Assembly: GCF_029263155.1 (NCBI RefSeq)
Contig: NZ_JAJCYB010000040.1
Location: 1 to 55,931 of the forward strand
Length of the DNA: 55,931 nucleotides
Source: Pseudonocardia sp.
Lineage (GTDB): Bacteria; Actinomycetota; Actinomycetes; Mycobacteriales; Pseudonocardiaceae
Direction of reading: 5' to 3'
Shown piece after piece: positions 30,289 through 39,600 of this stretch. A model generated the notes under the pieces. That model saw only the letters and a program-made list of their open reading frames with translations, ran no database searches and was not told the origin of the DNA. Within the stretch, counting starts at the first letter, position 1. Each line of letters starts with the position of its first letter. Position numbers and translations under genes: made by a program.

Positions 30289-32076
30289 ATGCACACGACG
30301 GTCGACCTTCCCGACCTGGCGGCCCTGCCGCCCGGTCCGGGGCTGGCCGCCGCGCTCGAGGTCGTGCAGCTCTCGGCGGTGCCCAACGACCGGATGCTCG
30401 AGGTCCTCGCCGCCCAGCACCGCCAGCTGTGCCACGAACAGGCCCGGACGGCCGCCGTCGTGGCCGAGGTCGGCCGCTGCACCGGCTCCCCCGAGCCGGG
30501 CGAGGTGGCGCGCCTCGCCGCCCCGCAGCGCTACGCCCCGGAGGAGACCCGCGCGGCCCTGCGCTGGACCCGCCGGTCCGCCGAGTGGGAACACGACCTC
30601 GCCGAGACCGTCGTGCACACGATGCCCCAGCTGCACGCGGCGTGGCTCGCCGGAGTCGTGGACCGGCCGCGGGTGCTGGTGTTCGACCGCTACCTCACCG
30701 GCCTCACCCGCGACCAGATCACCGCGATCTGCGCCAAGGCCGTCCCGCTGGCCCCGACCCGCACCACCGGACAGCTCGCCGTGCTGCTGCGCCGCATGGT
30801 CCTGGCCGTCGACCCCGCCGCCGCGGAACGCTGGTACCGCAAGGGCATCCGCGAACGCAACGTCACCGCGATCACAGACCACGACGGCACCGTCGCCATG
30901 ACCGCCCACGGCCTGCCCGCCGACGACGCCGAAGCCGCCTGCACCCGCGTCCAGGACCTCGCCGCCAGCGCGAAACGCGCCGGGCACCCCGGCCTGATCG
31001 GGCAGATCCGCTGCGACCTGTTCCTCGGCCTGCTCGACGGCCGCTTCCACGCCATGACCACCGCCCAGGTCGTCGCCGCACTGATCAAGCAGTACCGGCC
31101 CGACGGCGGGCCCACAGCCGCAACCGGGGACGACCGACCCGCCTCCGGCACCGGTCCCGCCCCGACCGGCGGCCCAGGCACCGCCGCAGCCGCTGCCGCA
31201 CCGTCCGGCGGGACGGACGCGGCCGCGACCGGAGCAGCGGCCACCGGTATCGAGGTGCGGGTGGCGCTGTCCACCCTGCTCGGCCACGACGAGCTCCCCG
31301 GCGAGATCCCCGGCCTCGGGCTGCTGCCCGCCCCCGCCACCCGCGCCCGCGTCGCGCTGCAACGCCGGGCGCAGTGGCGCTTCGCCGTCACCGACGACAC
31401 CGGCCGGCTGCTGTCCGAGGGCATCACCCGCCGCCGACCCCACACGGTCGGGGAACACCCCGTCCACCGCCACGGGCCGACCGGCGGCATCGTGGAGATC
31501 CACATCCCCGCGGCGCTCCTGGCACAGCCGGCCGAGGACGGGTCCGGCGCATGGGCCGGCGTGATCGCCGACATCGCCGCCCAACACGCCCGCCGCGACG
31601 CCCACCTCACCGACCTCGACGCCCGCCGCGGCGACCGGCTCCCCCACGCCGCACTGCGCCGCCACACCGAGATCCGCGACCGCACCTGCCGGTTCCCCGG
31701 ATGCCGCCGCCGCGCCCACGCCACCGACACCGACCACACCCACGAACACGCCGCCGACGGCGACACCACCACCACCAACACCGGCCCGCTGTGCAACCAC
31801 GACCACGACGTCAAACACCGCGGCGGCTGGACACTCACCCAACCCGAACCCGGCGTGTTCGTCTGGCACAGCCCACTGGGCGGCAGATACACCACACGCG
31901 GGGAGTTCCTGCTGCCCGACCTGCCCGACCCGCAGCCGGTCGACCTGGGACCACACTTCGACGTTCCCACCCGCCGCATCGAGGGCCCGATCCTGCAGCC
32001 CCACCACCGGGTCGAGCCACCCCGCCCGCCACCCCCGGCGCCCCGCCCCGAACTCCCCGACGACCCGCCGTTCTGA
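30289..32076 (+). CDS. DUF222 / HNH endonuclease-domain protein (13E12-repeat type)
   Basis: A 595-aa protein. The N-terminal DUF222 region includes EETRAALRWTRRSAEWEHDL. A low-complexity Ala/Gly/Thr linker (about residues 275-325) precedes the second half. The C-terminal HNH nuclease has the metal-binding core around IRDRTCRFPGCRRRAHATD, then DHTHEHA, GPLCNHDHDVKH and GWTLTQPEPGVFVW. These proteins are abundant in actinobacteria, often multi-copy, and their role is not settled; the nuclease fold suggests DNA processing. The SOS-box promoter directly upstream argues for induction by DNA damage. ATG 30289 is fixed by the leaderless promoter. Confidence 0.92.
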   Translation: MHTTVDLPDLAALPPGPGLAAALEVVQLSAVPNDRMLEVLAAQHRQLCHEQARTAAVVAEVGRCTGSPEPGEVARLAAPQRYAPEETRAALRWTRRSAEWEHDLAETVVHTMPQLHAAWLAGVVDRPRVLVFDRYLTGLTRDQITAICAKAVPLAPTRTTGQLAVLLRRMVLAVDPAAAERWYRKGIRERNVTAITDHDGTVAMTAHGLPADDAEAACTRVQDLAASAKRAGHPGLIGQIRCDLFLGLLDGRFHAMTTAQVVAALIKQYRPDGGPTAATGDDRPASGTGPAPTGGPGTAAAAAAPSGGTDAAATGAAATGIEVRVALSTLLGHDELPGEIPGLGLLPAPATRARVALQRRAQWRFAVTDDTGRLLSEGITRRRPHTVGEHPVHRHGPTGGIVEIHIPAALLAQPAEDGSGAWAGVIADIAAQHARRDAHLTDLDARRGDRLPHAALRRHTEIRDRTCRFPGCRRRAHATDTDHTHEHAADGDTTTTNTGPLCNHDHDVKHRGGWTLTQPEPGVFVWHSPLGGRYTTRGEFLLPDLPDPQPVDLGPHFDVPTRRIEGPILQPHHRVEPPRPPPPAPRPELPDDPPF

Positions 32077-32094
32077 GGTCGGTGCGGTGGTGCA

Positions 32095-32420
32095 GATGGC
32101 CGCTGACCCGAGCGCTGCGGACCGTCCGCGCCGGCTCGGTGACCGCCGACGCCACCGTCCGCGACCCCGGGCGTGTGGATCATCCGATCGGGCCACGTCG
32201 AGCTCAGCGTCACCTCCAGCCGCAACCGAGTCGTCGTCGGGGTGCTCCGCCCCGGCGACGTCGAGGGCGACATCCCGCTACTACTCGGGCTGCCCCTGCC
32301 CTACGCGGCCCGCGCCGTCGACGCCGTCACCTGCCTGCAGCTGAGCCCCCCGGACTTCGAGGACCTGCTCGCCCGACACCCCGCGATCGCCCGCCGGTGG
32401 CTCTCCAGCCGTCTCCTGAC
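32095..32420 (+). pseudogene. remnant of a cyclic-nucleotide-binding (Crp/Fnr-type) protein
   Basis: Two frames recreate a cNMP-binding domain. The first reads [21 protein letters not shown]. After a one-base skip near 32172 the next reads [59 protein letters not shown] and [17 protein letters not shown], a good cNMP-domain pattern. The DNA-binding wing that should follow is missing and the sequence degenerates after residue about 85. It lies directly after the HNH gene and before another remnant, marking this as a decayed stretch. Confidence 0.7.
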
Positions 32421-32469
32421 CGACCCGCACCGGCCCCGGGAGGCGACCCCGTCACCGGCTTCCGACACC

Positions 32470-32610
32470 GTGAACTACCGCCTCGACAGCCCGGGCGCCG
32501 GCTGTTCTTCGAACCGTTCCCGCGCCGGGTGCGCGCCGAGTTCAACGGCCAGACCGTGCACTCGCCGCATGGCTACCCCGTTCCCGGGTGCTACCGGGAC
32601 AGTCGATCTG
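32470..32610 (+). pseudogene. short remnant resembling a DUF427 protein N-terminus
   Basis: Around 32470-32490 one frame gives VNYRLDSPG and the neighbouring frame continues [20 protein letters not shown], then TVHS, which resembles the opening of DUF427 proteins ([24 protein letters not shown]). The match fades after about 35 residues. It is best explained as a truncated fragment; the identification rests on a short segment only. The 600 nt between the HNH gene and the sigma factor gene hold just this and the cNMP remnant. Confidence 0.45.
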
Positions 32611-32681
32611 AGGAGGACCGGTGGTCCGGCGCCGGATTCCCGGGAGGGGAATCGCGGCGGGCCGCTCGGGGTTCCGACCCC

Positions 32682-33254
32682 GTGAACGACCACGCGGCCA
32701 CGACGCCCGACCCGGGCCGTCGCTCGTCCGCGACCGCGTTCGCCCGCTACGTCGAACCCGAGGTCCCGGTCCTCTACCGGGTGGCCCTGACGATGGCCGG
32801 CCAGCCCGCCGATGCCGAGGACCTCGTCCAGGACACCCTCGTACGCGCCTACCGCGCCATCGACCGCTTCGACGGCGCCCATCCCCGCGCCTGGCTGCTG
32901 ACCATCCTGCGCAACACCCACCGCAACCGCGCCCGCACCCGCATCCCGGCACTCCTGCACGACGACGAGCAGGAGACCGGGCGCCTCGACCGCGGCGGTG
33001 ACGCCCGCAGCGCCGAGGACATCGTGGTCGACGCCCAGTTCGAGGCCGTCGTCGCCGACGCCCTCGCCGCGCTGCCCACCATGCACCGCACGGTGGTCCA
33101 GCTCGTCGACGTCGACGGCCTCACCTACGCCGAGGCCGCCCTCACCCTCGGAATCCCCCGGGGCACCGTGATGAGCCGACTGCACCGCGCCCGCGCCCGC
33201 ATCCGCACCCGCCTGGTGGCCGCCGGGCTCGTCCCCCACCGGAGCCGACCGTGA
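32682..33254 (+). CDS. ECF-type RNA polymerase sigma factor
   Basis: A 190-aa sigma-70 protein with region 2 ([48 protein letters not shown]) and region 4 ([49 protein letters not shown]). The pattern [13 protein letters not shown] and the short linker are typical ECF features. GTG 32682 is used: the in-frame sequence upstream is the DUF427 remnant and not sigma-like. The stop overlaps the start of the anti-sigma gene by 4 nt, so the pair is co-translated. Confidence 0.93.
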   Translation: MNDHAATTPDPGRRSSATAFARYVEPEVPVLYRVALTMAGQPADAEDLVQDTLVRAYRAIDRFDGAHPRAWLLTILRNTHRNRARTRIPALLHDDEQETGRLDRGGDARSAEDIVVDAQFEAVVADALAALPTMHRTVVQLVDVDGLTYAEAALTLGIPRGTVMSRLHRARARIRTRLVAAGLVPHRSRP

Positions 33255-33517
33255 CCATGATGTCGTTGTCCGAGATGGCCCGCTGCCTGCGCACCTCCCG
33301 CGTGCTGCAGCGCTATCTCGACGGCGAGGCCGACGATCTCACCGCCGCGCGGGTCGCCGAGCACCTCGAGGAGTGCCGCCGCTGCGGCCTGCAGGCCCGG
33401 ACCTACCAGGCCATCAAGCAGGCGCTGCGCTCCGGCTCCCGCGACGTCGACGACCTCGCCCTGCACCGGCTGCGGATCTTCAGCCGCTCCCTGGCCGACC
33501 CTGACGATGCCGGCTGA
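33251..33517 (+). CDS. zinc-finger anti-sigma factor (zf-HC2 type)
   Basis: An 88-aa protein with VLQRYLDGEADDLTAARVAE followed by HLEECRRC, i.e. the His-x3-Cys-x2-Cys zinc motif of ZAS anti-sigma factors. There is no membrane helix, so it is a soluble, probably redox- or metal-responsive form. It overlaps the sigma gene (GTGA at 33251-33254); a methionine three codons in is an alternative start. It should bind and hold the adjacent ECF sigma factor. Confidence 0.9.
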   Translation: MTMMSLSEMARCLRTSRVLQRYLDGEADDLTAARVAEHLEECRRCGLQARTYQAIKQALRSGSRDVDDLALHRLRIFSRSLADPDDAG

Positions 33518-33524
33518 TCGCGAG

Positions 33525-33929
33525 CTACCGGCACTCCGGGTTGGGGTGGTCGAACCGGGCCCCGGCCGCCCAGGCGTTCCGGTCGTTGCCGCGCGACGGG
33601 ATGCCGCCGGCCGCGCGCAGCATCGCGGCGACGTGCATCAGGTTCCACGTCATGATCGTGGTGTTGCGCCGGGTGAAGTCGTTCTGCGGACCGCCGGAGC
33701 CCTCGTCGAGGTAGCTCGGGTCCGGCCCGGCCTCGCCGATCCACCCGGCGTCGGCCTGCGGCGGGATCGTGTAGCCCAGGTGCTGCAGCGAGTAGAGGAC
33801 GTTCATCGCGACGTGCTTGATGCCGTCCTCGTTGCCGGTGACGATCACCCCGCCGACCTTGCCGTAGTACGACGACTGCCCGGCGTCGTTGAGCTCGCCG
33901 GAGTTGCCGTAGAGCCGCTCGACCACCCG
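33525..33929 (-). pseudogene. C-terminal remnant of a flavodoxin/NADPH-dependent FMN reductase gene
   Basis: The minus-strand frame ending at 33525 reads VVERLYGNSGELNDAGQSSY, YGKVGGVIVTGNEDGIKHVA, MNVLYSLQHLGYTIPPQADA, GWIGEAGPDPSYLDEGSGGP and ends FDHPNPECR, the C-terminal two thirds (about 134 aa) of an NAD(P)H-dependent FMN reductase-family protein. The N-terminal flavin-binding part is missing. The frame is instead continuous with a UvrA fragment, with the join near 33930. It is convergent with the anti-sigma gene, 8 nt away. Confidence 0.8.
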
Positions 33930-34477
33930 GCCCGGCCAGGCCGCGATCGCCCCCTCGCGGATGGACAGCGACGGGTCCGGGACCAGGGAGGACTCGCTCA
34001 CCCGGTACACCGTGCCCAGCCAGTGGCACTCCGGGCAGGCACTGGCGGCGGTGTTCGGCGAGAACGCGTCGGAGTCCAGGCGCTGCGTGGTGCCCGGAGG
34101 GTAGGTCCCGACCCGGGAGAACAGCATCCGCAGGGAGTTGGACAGCGTCGTCACCGTGCCGACGGTCGACCGCGACGTCGGGGCGCCGTGCCGCTGCTGG
34201 AGTGCGACGGCCGGAGGCCGGTGACGTCGGGGACCTTCGGCGCCCCGAGCTGCGCGATCAGGCGCCGCGCGTAGGGGGCGACGGACTCGAAGTAGCGCCG
34301 CTGGGCCTCGGCGTAGATCGTCCCGAACGCGAGCGACGACTTGCCCGACCCCGACACCCCGGTGAACACGACCAGGGCGTCACGGGGCACGTCCACGTCC
34401 ACGTCGCGCAGGTTGTTCTCACGCGCACCCCGGACCCGGGCGAAGCCGGTGGGCGGGGGCGCCGGTAGCCGGCTCAC
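33930..34477 (-). pseudogene. N-terminal remnant of a UvrA-type ABC ATPase gene, frameshifted and truncated
   Basis: From GTG 34477 the minus strand reads [60 protein letters not shown] (Walker A GVSGSGKS) and [20 protein letters not shown]. Near 34213 the frame breaks; the next frame supplies [36 protein letters not shown] and ACPECHWLGTVYRVSESSLV, where the usual CPECxGLG has Trp for Gly, up to AAWPG. About 180 of roughly 750-800 residues remain. It resembles the UvrA2/drug-resistance branch by its short spacing to the zinc motif. After 33930 it runs in frame into the FMN reductase remnant. The 280 nt between 34478 and the next gene hold nothing I recognise. Confidence 0.8.
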
Positions 34478-34759
34478 GTCGTCGGTCCTCCGGTGGCGGG
34501 GTGGTGCAGCCGGCCGGCCCGGGCCGGCCATCAACCGGCCGTCGCCGAGGCGGCAAACGGCCGAGTACGGAGAGGCGTTTCGAGTCGCGCTCCACCGACC
34601 ACGTGGAGACCACGACGGACCACGCGTCCATCCATCAGCAGTGGTCGATGTCGCCCACCAGCGGTGGTGGCGAGAGCACCGCTCCTTGATCCCGTCAGCC
34701 GCAGCCACGGGTGACAGGCACGACCGCCACCCGCTCCTGCAGCGCTGCGTCGACGCCGC

Positions 34760-36697
34760 CTACACCGACCGGTTCCCTCGGGTCTTCCTGCCTCGCCTGC
34801 CACGCGCCCGGCCGGCTCCCGACGCCGATGCCCGTGCGGTGCCCGGCGGCGGCCCGCCGTCGGGGGCGGGTGACGACGAGCCCCAGGCGGATCCCGTCAC
34901 GTCCTCTGCCATGAACGCCGCCGTGAACTGCAACAGGGCCTCGGGGTCGGCCAGGCGCACACCGATCAGCTCCTCGATGCGCCGCAGGCGCAACCCGACG
35001 GTGTTCGGGTGCAGGTACAACGCCGCCGCGGTGCGGCTGGTGCTCGTGCCGTGCTCCAGGTAGGTGCGCAGGGTGGCGACCAGTGACATGTCCCGGTGGT
35101 CGTCGTGGCGGCGCAGGGGCGCGAGCACCCCGTCGGCGAAGCGGACGAGTTCGTGCGGATCCTCCAGCTGCAGCAGCAGCCCGTACACACCGAGGTCGGG
35201 CACCGTGAACGTCCGGTTGAGTCCGCCGCGCAGCTGCGCCAGCTCGAGCGCGCCCCGTGCGATCCGGAACGCGGTGGCGTAGTCGGACAGCGCGGTGCAG
35301 CGGCGGCCCACGACGGCGGACGCGGTGGCGCCGTCGAACGCGCGCTGCGCCGCCTGCCGGATGGCCTCGGCCGCATCCACCGGGTCGGCCCGCGGCCCGG
35401 GTCTGCCCTCCGGCCACAGCACCACCACGTGGTCACCCCAGCTCGTGACGAGCGGCCGCGGTCCCGGACCGTCCGCGGTGACCTGGGCGACGCCCAGCAG
35501 GCGCCGGACACCGCTCGGCCCGCCCATCCGGTGCATCGGCCCGTCGGGGCGGTCGGCCTTCACCACCAGTACCGAGTGCGGGCGGGTGAGGTCGTGCCCG
35601 AGCGACTCGGCCCGCGCGCCGAGCGCCGCCGAGGCGCCGCCGGCCAGCAGGTCGCTGAGCACGTCGCCGCGGAGCCTCCACTCCACCTCGAGCGCGGTGC
35701 GCTGGCGCAGCAGCTCCAGCGCGCAGACGACGGCGGCGTGCTCCACCGCGCGCCGGTCGAGCGGGCCCAGGTCCGCCACCGGGCCGGGCAGCCAGAGCCG
35801 GGCGACGAGCTCGCCCCCGAGCACGACCGGTGCCGTCATCAGGTCGCCGGTGGGCGAGTCCAGCAGCGTCGCGGCCGCGTCGTCGGCCGCCGCCACCGCG
35901 ATCGGCGCCGGGTCGAGCAGCACGCCACGGTGCTGGGCGTTGGCCAGCGGCTGACCAGCAGGGTCGGCTACGAGGACGGGTCGGGCGAGCAGCCGGGCCA
36001 GTGCGTCGGCGACGGCCTGCACGCCGCCGGCCCGCAGTGCGACGGCGGTGAGCTCGTGGTGGATCTGCTCGGCCTGCTCCAGGAGCCGGTGCTGCGCGGT
36101 CAGTGACCGGTTGAGCCGTTCGAGGTCGTCGATCGTGCGGCGTTCGTGGTCGCGCAGCCGGGCCGTCTCCAGGGCGATGCCGGCCTGGTTGGCGAGGGTC
36201 TTGAGCAGGTCGATCTCGTCGGTGCCGAAGGGGTGCACGCCGGTGCGATAGCAGTTCAGCGTGCCCGCGGGCCTGCCGCCGACCAGCAGCGGGACGGCGA
36301 CGATCGCGCGGTAGCCGTACTCGAGGGCGGCCGCAACCCACGGGGCGAACGACGGGTCCTCGGACAGGTCGGAGATCGCGACCGGCTCGGCCGTGCGGAA
36401 CGCCCGGCTCGAGGGCCCCGCGCTCAGCGGCCCGGAGCCGAGCTTGATGGTGTGCTCGGCGTTGACCCGCGCGACGTACTCGGCCGAGAGCCCGTGCGAA
36501 CCGGAGATGTAGAGCGCGTGCTCGTTGTCGTCGGCCAGGAGCACGCCGCCGGCCTCGTACCCGGTGAGCTCGCACGCGGTGGCCGCGATCAGGTCCAGCA
36601 GCGCGGGCAGCTCCACCGGCGCGTTCACCGCCGCGGCGATGGTGCCGACACCGGCCAGCCAGCGGCGAACCTCGTCGTGGCGGGTTTCCGTCGTCAT
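34760..36697 (-). CDS. PucR/CdaR-type transcriptional regulator with N-terminal GAF domain
   Basis: A 645-aa regulator. The GAF domain covers residues about 15-175 (LLDLIAATACELTGYEAGGV, YRAIVAVPLLVGGRPAGTLN, DEIDLLKTLANQAGIALETA), followed by a helical linker. The middle region is CdaR-like. The C-terminus holds the PucR helix-turn-helix (LVATLRTYLEHGTSTSRTAA, ALYLHPNTVGLRLRRIEELI), then an Ala/Gly/Arg-rich tail of about 50 residues. ATG 36697 was chosen; a start 30 nt upstream has no supporting site. It is divergent from a flavin monooxygenase gene, with palindromes in the 120-nt gap, and probably senses a pathway ligand via GAF to control that operon. PucR-type proteins are commonly tied to purine or heterocycle use. 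Confidence 0.9.
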   Translation of the reverse strand: MTTETRHDEVRRWLAGVGTIAAAVNAPVELPALLDLIAATACELTGYEAGGVLLADDNEHALYISGSHGLSAEYVARVNAEHTIKLGSGPLSAGPSSRAFRTAEPVAISDLSEDPSFAPWVAAALEYGYRAIVAVPLLVGGRPAGTLNCYRTGVHPFGTDEIDLLKTLANQAGIALETARLRDHERRTIDDLERLNRSLTAQHRLLEQAEQIHHELTAVALRAGGVQAVADALARLLARPVLVADPAGQPLANAQHRGVLLDPAPIAVAAADDAAATLLDSPTGDLMTAPVVLGGELVARLWLPGPVADLGPLDRRAVEHAAVVCALELLRQRTALEVEWRLRGDVLSDLLAGGASAALGARAESLGHDLTRPHSVLVVKADRPDGPMHRMGGPSGVRRLLGVAQVTADGPGPRPLVTSWGDHVVVLWPEGRPGPRADPVDAAEAIRQAAQRAFDGATASAVVGRRCTALSDYATAFRIARGALELAQLRGGLNRTFTVPDLGVYGLLLQLEDPHELVRFADGVLAPLRRHDDHRDMSLVATLRTYLEHGTSTSRTAAALYLHPNTVGLRLRRIEELIGVRLADPEALLQFTAAFMAEDVTGSAWGSSSPAPDGGPPPGTARASASGAGRARGRRGRKTRGNRSV

Positions 36698-36700
36698 GCT

Positions 36701-36729
36701 TGGCAGCATGCCACTGTGTGGAACCACAG
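36701..36729 (+). promoter_or_regulatory. two adjacent palindromes in the divergent promoter region
   Basis: TGGCAGCATGCCA (36701-36713) is a perfect 5-3-5 inverted repeat, and CTGTGTGGAACCACAG (36714-36729) has a 5-bp perfect repeat (CTGTG/CACAG) and contains the 12-bp palindrome TGTGGAACCACA. They lie immediately beyond the regulator's start codon and about 90 nt before the monooxygenase start, where an operator for a divergent pair would be expected. A related sequence recurs twice before the downstream operon (38023-38067). Confidence 0.55.
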
Positions 36730-36817
36730 CAGAATTCGCACCGGCTGGCTACTGACACAGTGCTCCGGACCGTCCACGTGGGGAACGCTCGGCAGAACAG
36801 GACCGAGAGGACGTGCC

Positions 36818-38011
36818 ATGACCGACGACCAGCCACGGGTGATCGTGGTCGGCGGCTCGATGGGCGGGCTCACCGCCGCGCTCGTGCTGCGCGAGCTCGG
36901 TATGCGGGTGGACGTGTTCGAGCGGTCCCCCGAGCTGCTCGACGGCCGCGGCGCGGGGATCGTGCTGCAGCCCGACACCGTGCGCTGGTTCCGCGAGCAC
37001 GGGGGCACCGGCGCCGTCGACAAGGTGAGCACCGGGTCGTCGCACCTGCGCTACATCGGCGCCGGGGACGAGATCGTCTTCGACGAGCCGAGCAGCTGGC
37101 GGTTCACGTCGTGGACGACGACCTACACGGCGCTGCTGGCCGACTTCGGCACCGACCACTACCACCTCGGCGAGCACTGCGCGGGCCTGGACCAGGACGC
37201 GGACGGTGTGGACCTGCGGTTCGTCAGCGGCCGCGAGGAGCGCGCCGACCTGGTGGTCTTCGCGGACGGCATCTCGTCCACGGGCCGGCGCCGGCTGCTG
37301 CCCGAGGTGGTTCCGCAGTACTCCGGGTACGTGGGCTGGCGCGGCACGGTGCCCGAGACCGAGGTGAGCGCGGCCACGCACGCGCTGCTCAGCGACTCGC
37401 TGGCCTACGCGATCGCCCCGAACACGCACATCTGCATGTACCCGATCCCGGGCAGGGGCGGCGCGCTGGCCGCGGGCGAGCGTGAGCTCAACTACGTCTG
37501 GTACCGCAACGTGCCCGAGGGTCCCCGGCTCGACGAGCTCCTCACCGACAAGCGCGGCTTCCCCTCGCCCGTGTCGGTGCACCCGGGCCAGGTCCAGGAC
37601 CGCTACGTCACCGAGCTGCGTGCCGCCGCGCAGGAGCAGCTGCCCCCGGCCGCGGCCGAGCTCGTGGCGCGGACCGCCGAGCCGTTCATCCAGCCGGTGC
37701 TCGACGTCGAGGTGCCGCGGATGGCCTTCGGCCGGGTCGCGATCATGGGCGACGCCGGGTTCGCCGCGCGGCCGCACGCCGCGGCCGGCACGGCGAAGGC
37801 GGCGGCCGACGCGTGGGCCCTGGCCGATGCGCTGCGCGCGGCCGATGGCGACGTCACGACGGCGCTGGCGACGTGGGAGCCCGGCCGCCTGGAGCTGGGC
37901 CGCAGCCTGCTGGAGCGGGTGCGGGAGATGGGCCGCAAGTACCAGGTGGACAGCACGGCGGACCCCGCGGACCGCTCGCTGCGGTTCGGCCTCTACGGGC
38001 CGGACCAGTGA
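36818..38011 (+). CDS. FAD-dependent monooxygenase, 2,6-dihydroxypyridine 3-monooxygenase-like
   Basis: A 397-aa group A flavoprotein hydroxylase. VIVVGGSMGGLTAALVLREL is the FAD loop, GAGIVLQPDTVRWF and SWRFTSWTTTYTALLADFG are conserved, VFADGISSTGRRRLLP is the DG motif region, and VAIMGDAGFAARPHAAAGTA is the GD motif, with Pro-His in the active-site loop. The middle (YPIPGR, LNYVWYRNVPEGPRLDELL) closely resembles the nicotine-pathway 2,6-dihydroxypyridine hydroxylase as I remember that sequence. It should hydroxylate an electron-rich aromatic or N-heterocycle with NAD(P)H and O2; the exact substrate is inferred. ATG 36818 is preferred to a long upstream extension across the divergent promoter. 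The gene is followed after 163 nt by a molybdenum hydroxylase operon. Confidence 0.85.
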   Translation: MTDDQPRVIVVGGSMGGLTAALVLRELGMRVDVFERSPELLDGRGAGIVLQPDTVRWFREHGGTGAVDKVSTGSSHLRYIGAGDEIVFDEPSSWRFTSWTTTYTALLADFGTDHYHLGEHCAGLDQDADGVDLRFVSGREERADLVVFADGISSTGRRRLLPEVVPQYSGYVGWRGTVPETEVSAATHALLSDSLAYAIAPNTHICMYPIPGRGGALAAGERELNYVWYRNVPEGPRLDELLTDKRGFPSPVSVHPGQVQDRYVTELRAAAQEQLPPAAAELVARTAEPFIQPVLDVEVPRMAFGRVAIMGDAGFAARPHAAAGTAKAAADAWALADALRAADGDVTTALATWEPGRLELGRSLLERVREMGRKYQVDSTADPADRSLRFGLYGPDQ

Positions 38012-38022
38012 CCGCGGCTCCA

Positions 38023-38067
38023 TGGGTGGATCCACACCCACACGCACCGCAACTGTGTCTCCACACA
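38023..38067 (+). promoter_or_regulatory. two further palindromes before the molybdenum hydroxylase operon
   Basis: TGGGTGGATCCACACCCA (38023-38040) contains the 10-bp perfect palindrome GTGGATCCAC, and TGTGTCTCCACACA (38054-38067) is a TGTGT-N4-ACACA inverted repeat. Both share the pattern TGTG/GTGG-N2-CCAC(A) with TGTGGAACCACA at 36717-36728. They sit about 110-150 nt before ATG 38175, so a second promoter controlled by the same regulator is plausible. Confidence 0.5.
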
Positions 38068-38174
38068 ACAGACGGGCCGGTACGACGGCGTAGGGTCGGC
38101 CTGACCCTGCGGCCGCCGGCTCCCTCGACCGGCAGGAACACCAGGATCTCCCCCACGGACAGGCAGGACGGGCG

Positions 38175-39058
38175 ATGAAGCCTCCGAAGTTCATGTATTG
38201 CGACCCCGACTCGGTCGAGGAGGCGGTGGCGCTCAAGAGCCGCTACGGCCACGACTCGCTGGTACTGGCCGGTGGGCAGAGCCTGATGCCGATGCTCAAC
38301 ATGCGGCTGGCCAACCCCGAGGTCCTCATCGACATCAACCGGATCACCGGTCTGCAGCAGATCACCCGGGACGGCGACGTCCTCGAGATCGGCGCCGGCG
38401 TCCGGCAGTCGGTGCTGGAGACCGACCCGGCCGTGGCCGCGGCCGTCCCGCTGCTCGGCCTGGTCGTGCCCTACATCGGCCACATCGAGAACCGCCACCG
38501 CGGCACGGTCGGCGGCAGCCTCGCGCACGCCGACGCGGCCGCCGAGCTGCCGTGCGCGGCGGTCACCCTCGACGCCACCGTCGTCGTGCAGGGCACCGCC
38601 GGTCGTCGCGAGGTCCCCGCCCGCGAGTTCTTCGAGGGCTTCATGACCAACTCCTGCGCGCCCGACGAGCTCGTCGTCGCGGTGCGCTTCCCGGTCACAC
38701 CCGCCGCGGCCGGTTCCGCGTTCGTGGAGCACGCACGCCGGCAGGGCGACTTCGCCCTCGCCGCCGCCGCGGCCGTGGTCACGCTGGACGCGCAGGGCCA
38801 CGTCGCCTCGGCCGCCGTCGGCGTCGCCGGCATCTCCGGCACCCCGGTCCGCGCCACCGCCGTGCAGGACGCGCTGGTCGGCGGGCCGACCACCGCCGAG
38901 GCCGTCGCCGCGGCCGCAGCGGCCGTCGGCGACACCGTCAGCGCCGCCGACGACATGCACGCCACCGGCACCTACCGCAGGCACCTGGCCGTCACCGTGG
39001 TGAAGCGGGCGATCACCGCCGCGGTCGGCAACGCCGCCGCCGTCGAGAGGAACGGGTC

Positions 39059-39062
<4 letters not shown>
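38175..39062 (+). CDS. FAD-binding subunit of a xanthine dehydrogenase-family hydroxylase (CoxM-like)
   Basis: A 295-aa medium subunit. AGGQSLMPMLNMRLANPEVL followed by IDINRI is the first FAD contact, and HRGTVGGSLAHADAAAELPC the second, as in CoxM/XdhB-type proteins; the C-terminal domain is of the CO_deh_flav_C type. It carries electrons from the 2Fe-2S subunit to the final acceptor. The stop overlaps the GTG of the iron-sulfur subunit gene by 4 nt. Confidence 0.93.
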
Positions 39063-39598
<536 letters not shown>

Positions 39599-39600
39599 CC

